Source: Aquamicrobium lusatiense (GTDB lineage: Bacteria > Pseudomonadota > Alphaproteobacteria > Rhizobiales > Rhizobiaceae). Taken from it: 64,000 nucleotides of DNA. The stretch's first letter is position 1. Every line of letters starts with the position of its first letter. The notes beneath the pieces were generated by a model. The model saw only the letters and a list, made by a program, of their open reading frames with translations. It was not told where the DNA came from and did not search any database. Position numbers and translations under genes: made by a program. The stretch covers positions 1,321,631 to 1,385,630 of the forward strand of contig NZ_JACHEU010000001.1 in assembly GCF_014201615.1 (NCBI RefSeq), written 5' to 3'. Below, piece by piece: positions 27,290-34,958 of the stretch.

Positions 27290-28170
27290 GGACGCACCAC
27301 CGATCTCGCGAAATGCCGCTCAATACCGGACTGTATGATCATCAGGATCGTGCTGACGATCAGATACCACAGGCTGGCGACGAGAAGCATCGGGATGACT
27401 TCGAAGTTGCGGGAGGAGATGAGCTGTGTCGAATAGAGCAGGTCAGGCAGGGCAATGACGCTCACCAGCGAGGTATATTTCAGCATGGACAGCGTCTCGT
27501 TTCCGGTGGGTGGAATGATGACGCGCATGGCTTGCGGCATCACGATGCGCCGGAAGGAGTCCCATGACGACATGCCAAGCGCACGGGACGCCTCACGCTG
27601 ACCTGAATCCACCGAGTTGAGACCCGAGCGCACGATTTCGGCCATGTAGGCGCCTTCGTTAAGGGACATGGCGATGATGGCCGCGCTGATGGCGGTTATC
27701 ACGCTGTTGGTGTCGACCTCAACGAACGATGGCATGAAGGGAAGGCCAAGGCCCAGCCTGGGATAGAGGGCCGCCAGATTGTACCAGAAGATGATCTGGA
27801 CCAGCAGCGGAATGGCGCGGAATATCCAGATGTAGCCTTTCGCGACCGATGACAGGACCGGATTGCTGCTGGCTGCGGAAACCGCAACGATGATCCCGAG
27901 CACGAGCGACAGCGTCATGGAAATCGCCGTGAGCATCAGTGTGGTGACGAGGCCTGCCATAACCTGTGGCGAGAAGAAATATTCGGCGACGACGGGCCAT
28001 CCGAAACCCGGATTGGTGAGGATCGAATAGAGCGCATTTGCAAGCACGAGGATGACGGCCACCGCCGCCACCCAGGTCCATGACTGTCGGCGCGGCAAAA
28101 GCCGCGCCGATGCGAGTTGCTCGTCCGTAAGCACGGATGGCACTCCAGCCTGTTTGTTGGTCATCACCAT
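27286..28170 (-). CDS. Polar amino acid ABC importer permease (HisM/GlnP type)
   Basis: This is a permease of 294 residues in the His/Glu/Gln/Arg/opine family. After a polar N-terminus of about 30 residues and a first membrane helix (about 31-48), it has the [23 protein letters not shown] core and the EAA-loop segment [28 protein letters not shown] (about 185-212). The start codon overlaps the binding-protein stop by one base (TAATG). It is the only permease gene, so it probably acts as a homodimer. Confidence 0.93.
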   Translation of the reverse strand: MVMTNKQAGVPSVLTDEQLASARLLPRRQSWTWVAAVAVILVLANALYSILTNPGFGWPVVAEYFFSPQVMAGLVTTLMLTAISMTLSLVLGIIVAVSAASSNPVLSSVAKGYIWIFRAIPLLVQIIFWYNLAALYPRLGLGLPFMPSFVEVDTNSVITAISAAIIAMSLNEGAYMAEIVRSGLNSVDSGQREASRALGMSSWDSFRRIVMPQAMRVIIPPTGNETLSMLKYTSLVSVIALPDLLYSTQLISSRNFEVIPMLLVASLWYLIVSTILMIIQSGIERHFARSVVRP

Positions 28171-29027
28171 TACTGGCTGGCGCCGCCGTTGATGACGGCC
28201 TTGGTGACATGAGACTGCTGGATAAAGCCGTTGCGTTCCATGATCTCCGCATAGGTGCCGTCGGCGATCATTGTATCAAGCGTCTCGGCGATCAACGGAC
28301 CGAGCGGCGAGCCTTTCGGCACGGCAATGCCGCACGGGCCGAAGTTGAACGGCTCGCCAACCATCCTGAACTGTTCGGGCTGCTTGTTGGCCAGCATGCC
28401 AACATAGATGAGGTCGCTCATCGCCACGTCGGTGCGACTGCTGGTCAGTGCCGTAATCTGCGCATTGGTGTCGGGGAAGAGCTGGACGTCGATGGCTGGC
28501 TTGCCATCTGCGACGCATTTTTCCGACTGTGCGGAAATCGAAAGCGATTCCATGGAGCCGCGCAGCGCCGAAGCCTTCAGGCCGCATACGTCATCGAGAG
28601 AAGCGATTTTCTGTTCAGAGTTGGCCTTCTGCAACATTGCGGAGCCACCCATGATGTGGTCGACGAAGTCGACCTTCTTCTGGCGGACCGGCGTGTCCAG
28701 CATGTCGGACATGATGATGTTGATGCGGTTGGCTTCAAGGCTGGGGATGAGGGAATCGAAGCCGAGATTGTTGACTTCAAGCTTCAAACCCAGACGCTTG
28801 GCGATCTCGGCGGCGAGGTCCGGTTCGACACCGACATAAACGTCGCTGGTGCCTTCCTTGATCCCGGTCCATGGCAGGCCAATGCTGGATGTCGTTCCCA
28901 GCACCAGAACACCCGATGTCTTTATGGCGTCAGGAAGCCTTTCGTCAGGGGCGGCAAGGCTGGGCGATGCAAATGCCACGCATGACATCAGCGCCATGAC
29001 GGGAAGCAGAGATGCTAGTTTCCGCAT
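28170..29027 (-). CDS. Polar amino acid ABC binding protein (SBP_bac_3)
   Basis: This is a periplasmic binding protein, 285 residues, with a Sec signal peptide (residues 1-25, cleavage near LAA). The SBP_bac_3 pattern is clear: VYVGVEPDLAAEIAKRLGLKLEV followed by FDSLIPSLEANRINIIMSDM, then RQKKVDFVDH. A GGAGGAAAAACTT ribosome site precedes the ATG. The ligand is probably an amino acid or guanidino acid, judged from the catalytic genes on either side. Confidence 0.92.
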   Translation of the reverse strand: MRKLASLLPVMALMSCVAFASPSLAAPDERLPDAIKTSGVLVLGTTSSIGLPWTGIKEGTSDVYVGVEPDLAAEIAKRLGLKLEVNNLGFDSLIPSLEANRINIIMSDMLDTPVRQKKVDFVDHIMGGSAMLQKANSEQKIASLDDVCGLKASALRGSMESLSISAQSEKCVADGKPAIDVQLFPDTNAQITALTSSRTDVAMSDLIYVGMLANKQPEQFRMVGEPFNFGPCGIAVPKGSPLGPLIAETLDTMIADGTYAEIMERNGFIQQSHVTKAVINGGASQ

Positions 29028-29122
29028 AAGTTTTTCCTCCGGCTGTGGGCTATGGGAACCCGTTTCTGTCTGGGGTTCAACCGTGCCGCCTGCAACGGCG
29101 CGGTTGTTTCCTCTTTTGCTTT

Positions 29123-30133
29123 TTAGATGCGGATAAGCGGCTGATGGGCGCAGCGGAAAGAGCCGCCGGCCATGCAGGGCACGCGATAGGGAATGCGAAT
29201 GACCTCAAATTGACGGGCAGAAAGCGCTTCCGCCACCGGGTTGAGAGCCTCTTCCGAGGGAACCACGACGGTACGGTCGTCAAGCACGAGATTGTTGCAG
29301 CCCATGTGTCCCTTGGCGAGGCTCTTCGGAACGGAAAAGACATCCCAGTCCTTCATGAAAGCCGGCAGACCTTCAGGCAGCGCCTCCATGCACGCGACTG
29401 CAACGCCTTCGCGCGGCGTCATCAGCACGCAGTCGAGATGCGGGAACATCGGATCGATCTTCACCGTCTGGACCCGGTATTCGGGACCGAGCATATGTTG
29501 CAGCCAGCGCGCGCCTTCCGGATTGCTGCAGCCGCCCGAATTGCCGACCAGGACATCCTTGCCCAGCACGAAGACGTCGCCGCCTTCCAGATATCCCCAG
29601 CCGGGGCCTTCATTGTAATCGTCTGCTCCGCCGTCAGGCTGGGAGAAATAGCGCGCGCCGCGGTCCATGGTTGCGGCGAGAATTTCGCGGATGGCAAAGC
29701 GCTGGCGGCGGTGGAAGAAACTGCGCGGCGCCAGTTCAATAACGTTGTTGCCAATGGTTACGAACGGATCGCGCATCCATGGTGTGGAAACGCCATGGTC
29801 CTGTCCGCGTGGATATTTGCGGTTTTCGGCGCTTATCTCGCCAGCGACATGAACCTTGACGCCATGACTTTCCAGCAGGCTGATCGCGCCTTTGATCTGG
29901 CTGCTGAATTCGGCAAACAGCTCCGGCCAAGCATCTTTGACGTCACGGCCCTGGTTGTTCGCCCAGAACTCGCCGAATTCGCCCTGCGCACGGAGCTTCA
30001 CATCGCTGAGGAAAACGGGAAGAACCCAGGTTTCGGGTGATCCATAGACGCACTCCCGGAGTGCTGCCCATTCGGACTCCACATAAATCTGGTCCTGCGG
30101 TGAATCCACCGTCGCCGACGCCGAAGCAACCAT
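29123..30133 (-). CDS. Amidinotransferase family enzyme
   Basis: This is an amidinotransferase/deiminase-fold enzyme, 336 residues. Visible catalytic elements are TPWMRDPF, the LEGGDVF block, the His-Asp in FPHLDCVLM and the C-terminal GGSFRCAHQPLIR carrying the nucleophilic Cys. These match arginine:X amidinotransferases better than agmatine deiminase. The ATG at 30133 is preferred over 30154 because GGAGG lies 5 bases before it. It begins the operon that continues into the amino acid importer and ureohydrolase genes, so it may move an amidino group from arginine to an amine. The acceptor is unknown. Confidence 0.85.
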   Translation of the reverse strand: MVASASATVDSPQDQIYVESEWAALRECVYGSPETWVLPVFLSDVKLRAQGEFGEFWANNQGRDVKDAWPELFAEFSSQIKGAISLLESHGVKVHVAGEISAENRKYPRGQDHGVSTPWMRDPFVTIGNNVIELAPRSFFHRRQRFAIREILAATMDRGARYFSQPDGGADDYNEGPGWGYLEGGDVFVLGKDVLVGNSGGCSNPEGARWLQHMLGPEYRVQTVKIDPMFPHLDCVLMTPREGVAVACMEALPEGLPAFMKDWDVFSVPKSLAKGHMGCNNLVLDDRTVVVPSEEALNPVAEALSARQFEVIRIPYRVPCMAGGSFRCAHQPLIRI

Positions 30134-30209
30134 GCATTCCTCCACACATTGCAAGGTGCGTAAGCGTTCACTGAAATGAGGATTTCCGAAAGTCCAAAGG
30201 ACGCAATCG

Positions 30210-30230
30210 AACTTGCAGAAAGTGCAAGTT
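30210..30230. promoter_or_regulatory. Candidate LysR operator before the amidinotransferase gene
   Basis: A perfect dyad has 8-bp arms AACTTGCA and TGCAAGTT around GAAAG, 77 bp upstream of the amidinotransferase start and between it and the LysR gene. The core TTGC-N7-GCAA contains T-N11-A. A related ACTTGC/GCAAGT dyad occurs at 31174-31197. Confidence 0.55.
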
Positions 30231-30256
30231 ATGGGCAGGCGCCGGAATTGAGGCGG

Positions 30257-31165
30257 CTATCGTTTGCGGAAGCAGTCGAGCATGGCCCGGATCGCCCGGC
30301 GTTTGGCTGCATCGCGACGGTAGGCGAAATGGAACTGCACATCGATAGGCGTGTGACGTGTCTTTATTTCGACTAACTGGATATCACCCGTGCTCTGTAC
30401 AAGGTGAGAAGGAAGCAGTGCGCATCCCACACCGGCCAGAACGGAGGCCAGAATGGCTTCCAGAGTGCTGCCGCGAGCGACCACCTGAAAAGGATATTCA
30501 CGCTCGAAAGCCTTGAAGATATCGGTGCGATATTCCCGCGCAATGTAGGGGATGCGCTGCTGCATCTGGCTCTGCGGCCGCTCATCCATATGGAAGGCCA
30601 GATCAAAATAGGGGGAATGGCGCGCGATATAGAGCTGATGACTCTCAATGAATGCAGGCTCGTAAACCAGTTGCTCCAGATCCTCGGGCTGGCCGGTAAT
30701 GCCGACATCGAGCTTGCTGTCCCTCACATACATGTCGATGATGGAAACCGTATGCATGCTGACGCTGACCTGCATGTCCGGGAACATGCGGTGCATTCGG
30801 GCGAGCGCCGCCACTATGCCGGCGTTCGGATTGGTGATCACGCTGTCGATCGTGCCAAGCATCAACGTGCCGCCCAGAGACTGGCGGGTATTTTCCACTG
30901 TCTCCTCGAAAGATTGTAGTGACGACCGCAGGCCGACTGCGGCCTGATAAACGTCCTCGCCCTGCGGCGTGAGCGAAAAACCGGATCGGCCGCGCCTGCA
31001 CAATTCAAGGCCAAGACGCGTTTCAAACGCGCTGAGGTCGCGGCTCACGCTGGAGAGGCTCACACCAAGACGATACGCTGCCGAAGACAGGCCGCCATGC
31101 TCGACGACGGCGAGAAAGGTACGCAGGTGGCGTACATCGTAGCTGGAAGTCAGGAAGCGGGCCAT
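30257..31165 (-). CDS. LysR-family regulator of the guanidino cluster
   Basis: This is a LysR-type regulator of about 302 residues. The helix-turn-helix is RHLRTFLAVVEHGGLSSAAYRLGVSLSSVSRDLSAFETRLG, followed by the effector domain. I prefer the ATG at 31165 (MARFLTSSYDVRHL) over the GTG at 31177, which would place the start inside a dyad. It lies upstream of the amidinotransferase/ABC/ureohydrolase genes on the same strand and divergent from the M20 amidohydrolase gene. Dyads on both sides of the gene suggest it controls itself and the downstream operon. Confidence 0.88.
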   Translation of the reverse strand: MARFLTSSYDVRHLRTFLAVVEHGGLSSAAYRLGVSLSSVSRDLSAFETRLGLELCRRGRSGFSLTPQGEDVYQAAVGLRSSLQSFEETVENTRQSLGGTLMLGTIDSVITNPNAGIVAALARMHRMFPDMQVSVSMHTVSIIDMYVRDSKLDVGITGQPEDLEQLVYEPAFIESHQLYIARHSPYFDLAFHMDERPQSQMQQRIPYIAREYRTDIFKAFEREYPFQVVARGSTLEAILASVLAGVGCALLPSHLVQSTGDIQLVEIKTRHTPIDVQFHFAYRRDAAKRRAIRAMLDCFRKR

Positions 31166-31173
31166 GCGAACTC

Positions 31174-31197
31174 TCACTTGCGCGAAACAGCAAGTGA
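31174..31197. promoter_or_regulatory. Dyad in the LysR/M20 divergent region
   Basis: Perfect 8-bp arms TCACTTGC and GCAAGTGA are separated by 8 bases and lie just upstream of the preferred LysR start, in the divergent intergenic region. The arms resemble those at 30210-30230 but the spacing is 3 bases longer. An autoregulatory site is likely. Confidence 0.45.
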
Positions 31198-31311
31198 ACT
31201 AATCATCTTGAACCTTTCTTCGCAACATCGCAGCCCCTAGGCTCACCGCTGCAGGCATGCGGTGTTCCGGGGGAGATTGCCGCTGCCTCCCTCAGGAGGA
31301 TGAAATCGACA

Positions 31312-32529
31312 ATGGCCGGCTTTACGATAGACACTCGGCGCATGCTTGCGGATCTGGACGCGCTGCGCGGCATCGGCGCGGTGGAAACCGGCGTGGTGCG
31401 CCCGGCCTATTCCGAAACCGATCGTTTGGCGAGGGCCTGGCTGGTCGAGCGCATGGAAGCGGCGGGGCTGGCGGTTTGCGTCGATGCCATCGGCAATGTC
31501 TTCGGCCTGCCGCCCGGCGAGGATAAATGCATTCTGGTCGGCTCGCATTCCGATACCCAGCCCGAAGGCGGCTGGCTGGATGGCGCTTACGGGGTGATTG
31601 TCGGGCTCGAAATCGCACGGGCAAGCCTGGAACGGGGCGGTCCTCCCGTGGCCTGCGTTTCGTTTCAGGATGAAGAAGGGCGTTTTTCCAGCCTTGCCGG
31701 AAGCCGTGTCTGGGCAGGGCTGATGTCGCAGGACGAAGCCGATGAAAGCCGTGACGTGACCGGGCTGCGCCTCGGGCAGGCCCGGCTGGAGCGGGAGGGC
31801 CTTCCGGCTTCCCGCGAAGTCTCTCCCGACCGTTTTTCGGCATTCCTCGAAATCCACATCGAGCAGGGGCCGATACTGGATACAACCGGCGAGCGCATCG
31901 GCGTCGTGGAGAACATCGTCGGCATCCGAACCGAGAAGATGAGTTTCCTCGGCGAGCAGAACCATGCCGGGACGACGCCGATGCATCTGCGCCGCGATGC
32001 CTTTCAGGGTCTGAACCGCTTTGTTTCCCTGATCAATGAGAGACTGGCCGAGGTGGCCGCCCCGGCCACCGTCTGGACGGTCGGGCATGTGGACCTTCAC
32101 CCCAACGCCAATTCGATTGTTCCGGGCCGGGTGGATTTCACGATCCAGTGGCGCGATGCGGACACTGCCCGGCTCGACCGCATGACGGAGATCATCTATG
32201 CCGCCGCAGGCGAGGCTGCTTCAGATCTCGGTCTCGAATGGGAGCGTTTCGGCTGTGATCTGATCGCGCCGACCCGGTCGGATGCGGCATTGGTGGAAGC
32301 TTTGGCAGCGGCGGCGGCGCAACTTGCGCCGGGGAAATGGCGCCGGATGCCTTCCGGCGCCCTGCACGATTCAGCCTGTGTGTCGAATGTGATGCCAATG
32401 GCCATGCTGTTCGTGCCTTCAAGGGGTGGCATCAGCCACAATTTCTCCGAAGACACCGACAGAGACGATCTGGCGCTGGGTGGTGAGGTGCTGGCCATGG
32501 CTGTCGCCAGACTGGGTGAGCGGATTTGA
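31312..32529 (+). CDS. M20-family amidohydrolase (N-carbamoyl-L-amino acid hydrolase/allantoate type)
   Basis: This is a zinc-dependent hydrolase of the HyuC/AllC type, 405 residues. The metal-binding and catalytic pattern is complete: GSHSDTQPEGGWLDGAYG, SFQDEEGRF, FLEIHIEQGPIL, SGALHDSA and GISHNFSED. Relatives hydrolyse N-carbamoyl amino acids, allantoate or ureidoglycine. I start at 31312 because AGGAGG lies 12 bases before it, whereas the in-frame ATG at 31300 abuts that site. It heads a plus-strand series with a class V PLP enzyme and is divergent from the LysR gene. Confidence 0.85.
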   Translation: MAGFTIDTRRMLADLDALRGIGAVETGVVRPAYSETDRLARAWLVERMEAAGLAVCVDAIGNVFGLPPGEDKCILVGSHSDTQPEGGWLDGAYGVIVGLEIARASLERGGPPVACVSFQDEEGRFSSLAGSRVWAGLMSQDEADESRDVTGLRLGQARLEREGLPASREVSPDRFSAFLEIHIEQGPILDTTGERIGVVENIVGIRTEKMSFLGEQNHAGTTPMHLRRDAFQGLNRFVSLINERLAEVAAPATVWTVGHVDLHPNANSIVPGRVDFTIQWRDADTARLDRMTEIIYAAAGEAASDLGLEWERFGCDLIAPTRSDAALVEALAAAAAQLAPGKWRRMPSGALHDSACVSNVMPMAMLFVPSRGGISHNFSEDTDRDDLALGGEVLAMAVARLGERI

Positions 32530-32688
32530 CCGGCAAAGAAGGCCCCGCGGCCAACGCCTGCCTGATGCGGAGATGCCGGATCGCATGGCACGCCTCCCCC
32601 TTCGGTATGATGTCAGATCACCGTGCGCTGAAGTAGACAGAAAGACCGCAGCGCGAGCTGCGCTCTTTCTTCCATACCGAGGCGAGCC

Positions 32689-33945
32689 ATGACCGTTCAC
32701 ACACTTCCTGCTTTTCCCATAGACCAGGTGCGCAGCTGCTTTCCGGCCATATCGAAGCTGGACAATCCGCCGGTCTATTTCGACAATCCCGCAGGCACCC
32801 TCGTTCCGCAGCAGGTGATCGACGCGGTCGCCGCGGCCATGGCCGGCGCCACCCACAATCTCGGCGGTTTCTTCGAGGGCTCGAAGCGGGCCGAAGCGAT
32901 CTGGCAGGCCGCGCATGAGGCGATGGCCGACATGCTGGGAGCGACCTCGCATCGCGAGATCGTCATCGCCCAGAGCATGACGGCCCTGACGCTTCATCTG
33001 TCGCGCTCGATCGGCCGGCTGTTCAGGCCGGGCGACGAAATCATCCTCACGCAGATGGATCATGAGGGCAACGTGTCACCGTGGCTGCTGCTGGCCCGCG
33101 ATCTTGGCCTGACGGTGAAATGGCTGCCGTTCAACCGCCAGAGCTGGCGTATCGAGCCGGCCGATCTGGAACCACTTCTGAGCGAGCGTACACGGCTTCT
33201 GGCACTCAACTTCTCCAGCAACATGACCGGCTCGGTCAACGATGTGGCGGCTCTCACCGCAGTGGCGAAGAAGGCTGGCGCGCTGGTCTATGTCGATGCC
33301 GTGCAGCTTGTGCCGCACCGCCTGCCTGACGTGCATGCGCTGGGCTGCGATTTCCTTGTCTGCTCGTCCTACAAGTTCTTCGGGCCGCATCTTGGCGTGC
33401 TGTGGGGCCGGGAAGAGCTTCTGGCCAAGCTCGAGCCTTACAAGGTGCGCTGCGCCAGCGACGACCTGCCGGAGCGTTACGAGGCCGGCACGCCGCAGAC
33501 GGAACTGCTTGCCGGCCTTGCCGCCACCGTTTCCTATGTCGAATGGCTTGGCGAGGCCACGGGTCATGCCGGGTCGCGCCGGGAAAAGCTGCTTGGCGCC
33601 TATCGCAGCTTTGCCGCCTATGAAGATGGTCTCACCCGCAGGCTCATCGAAGGGCTGGTGGCGCTGCCGGGCGTAACCGTGCAGGGTATCACCGATCCGG
33701 CGGCCCTGAAGCACCGCGTGCCCACCGTGTCCTTCACCCATGCAAGCCTGTCCACCCACACGATCGCTGAGGGACTGGCGGGGAAGGGCATCTGGGCATG
33801 GTCGGGGCACAATTATGCGCTCGAACCGTCGCGGCTCCTGGGGCTGGCCGAGAATGAAGGCGTCGTGCGGCTGGGGCTCGCCCATTACAATACGCTCGAC
33901 GAGGTGGAGCGCACGCTGGCCGCCATTGCCGAGCTTGTTGCGTAG
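32689..33945 (+). CDS. Class V aminotransferase / cysteine desulfurase-like protein
   Basis: This is a fold-type I PLP enzyme of 418 residues. The PLP Lys lies in CSSYKFFGPHLGVLWG (about residue 228), with the preceding VDAVQLVPH supplying the cofactor Asp-x-x-Gln/His. The sequence resembles the VC1184-like group of cysteine desulfurase homologues rather than IscS or SufS, and I do not see the usual catalytic-Cys loop. It follows the M20 gene by 159 bp. Substrate unknown; a role in amino compound catabolism is inferred from context. Confidence 0.82.
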   Translation: MTVHTLPAFPIDQVRSCFPAISKLDNPPVYFDNPAGTLVPQQVIDAVAAAMAGATHNLGGFFEGSKRAEAIWQAAHEAMADMLGATSHREIVIAQSMTALTLHLSRSIGRLFRPGDEIILTQMDHEGNVSPWLLLARDLGLTVKWLPFNRQSWRIEPADLEPLLSERTRLLALNFSSNMTGSVNDVAALTAVAKKAGALVYVDAVQLVPHRLPDVHALGCDFLVCSSYKFFGPHLGVLWGREELLAKLEPYKVRCASDDLPERYEAGTPQTELLAGLAATVSYVEWLGEATGHAGSRREKLLGAYRSFAAYEDGLTRRLIEGLVALPGVTVQGITDPAALKHRVPTVSFTHASLSTHTIAEGLAGKGIWAWSGHNYALEPSRLLGLAENEGVVRLGLAHYNTLDEVERTLAAIAELVA

Positions 33946-33961
33946 AAGGCCGACGTGCTAG

Positions 33962-33997
33962 CCTGCCCAGCAATCGCCTGATGGCGATCCGGGCAGG
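33962..33997 (+). promoter_or_regulatory. Nested hairpin covering the LuxR gene's ribosome site
   Basis: The outer stem CCTGCCC/GGGCAGG (33962-33968, 33991-33997) encloses an inner stem ATCGCC/GGCGAT (33973-33978, 33983-33988). The outer 3' arm contains most of the AGGGA ribosome site used by the following TTG-start gene. It could end the upstream transcript or restrain translation. Confidence 0.4.
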
Positions 33998-34009
33998 GAA
34001 TTGGATCGG

Positions 34010-34873
34010 TTGGATTTGCACAGTGACAGCGGCGCAGTAGCCGTATTCAGCGCCCGCCTCGCGCGGGCGCTCGACCGTTGCGACCGTGCCGACGCCCCGC
34101 AGCTCCTGTTCGAAGCCATCAGAAGCATCGTGCCGTTCGAGTTCGTGATGTCGGTCGCCTACCGGCGCGAGGGGCCGCCCGATCATATCGGAGACACGTT
34201 CGACGATCCCACCACCAGACGGGCGATGGACCTCTATCTCGACGGAACCTATATCCTCAACCCGGTCTACAATGCCTATCTGGCCGGGTTGAAGGCGGGC
34301 GTGTACCGCCTGCGCGATCTGGCCCCTGACAACTATTTCTCTTCCGACCACTACAGCCGCTTCAAGGTGCGCCAATATTCCGACGAGGAGCTTGGCTACC
34401 GCACCTGGGGCTGGCCTGCGGGCCGGGAGGAAGTGGTGATCGCCATTGAGCTTCCCGAGGCCGAACTGGGAGAGATCAGCCTGTACCGGCTCGCCAGCCG
34501 GGGTGGCTTCAGCGATCAGGACTGTGCAGTCCTCAGTGCCGTGGAGCCGCTTGTCGGTTCCGTCTTTCGCGCCATCTGGCGGCATCGCCCGCGCCCGGCC
34601 CGGAATGAGCGTCGCATCTCGCCGCTCGATCATCTGCTCGTAGACTTCGGCAAGGGCACGCTCAGCCCGCGTGAATGCGAGGTGGCCCACATGATCCTCA
34701 AGGGCCATTCGGGCGACTCCATCGCCCGCAACCTCGGCATTTCCATCACCACGGTGAAGACCCACCGCCAGAACCTCTATGCCAAGCTCGGCCTTGCCAC
34801 GCAGCAGGAGCTGTTCTCGCTGTTCATCCGCTCGCTTCAGGAGAAGGATGTGCTGGCGGGAGATCGAATGTAG
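34010..34873 (+). CDS. LuxR-family transcriptional regulator
   Basis: This regulator of about 287 residues has a C-terminal LuxR/GerE helix-turn-helix (LSPRECEVAHMILKGHSGDSIARNLGISITTVKTHRQNLYAKLGL, about residues 220-264). The N-terminal 200 residues are a GAF-like region, not an obvious acyl-homoserine lactone domain. Only TTG starts are available (34001 or 34010); 34010 is better spaced from AGGGA. No LuxI is nearby. It lies directly upstream of the 1011-residue fusion gene, which is preceded by a GGTAT/ATACC dyad and is its likely target. Confidence 0.85.
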   Translation: MDLHSDSGAVAVFSARLARALDRCDRADAPQLLFEAIRSIVPFEFVMSVAYRREGPPDHIGDTFDDPTTRRAMDLYLDGTYILNPVYNAYLAGLKAGVYRLRDLAPDNYFSSDHYSRFKVRQYSDEELGYRTWGWPAGREEVVIAIELPEAELGEISLYRLASRGGFSDQDCAVLSAVEPLVGSVFRAIWRHRPRPARNERRISPLDHLLVDFGKGTLSPRECEVAHMILKGHSGDSIARNLGISITTVKTHRQNLYAKLGLATQQELFSLFIRSLQEKDVLAGDRM

Positions 34874-34910
34874 CTATCCTGCGCTTCCTCCTTTGGGTGG
34901 ATAACAAGCA

Positions 34911-34929
34911 GGTATGAGGCTTTGATACC
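34911..34929. promoter_or_regulatory. Candidate operator before the fusion gene
   Basis: GGTAT-N9-ATACC is a 19-bp dyad 30 bp upstream of the fusion gene's ATG and 37 bp after the LuxR-type gene's stop. Its size suits a LuxR-family dimer site. No second copy with this spacing was noticed nearby. Confidence 0.35.
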
Positions 34930-34958
34930 ACCCGGTCAGCAGGTTCAGGAGACGGCTT

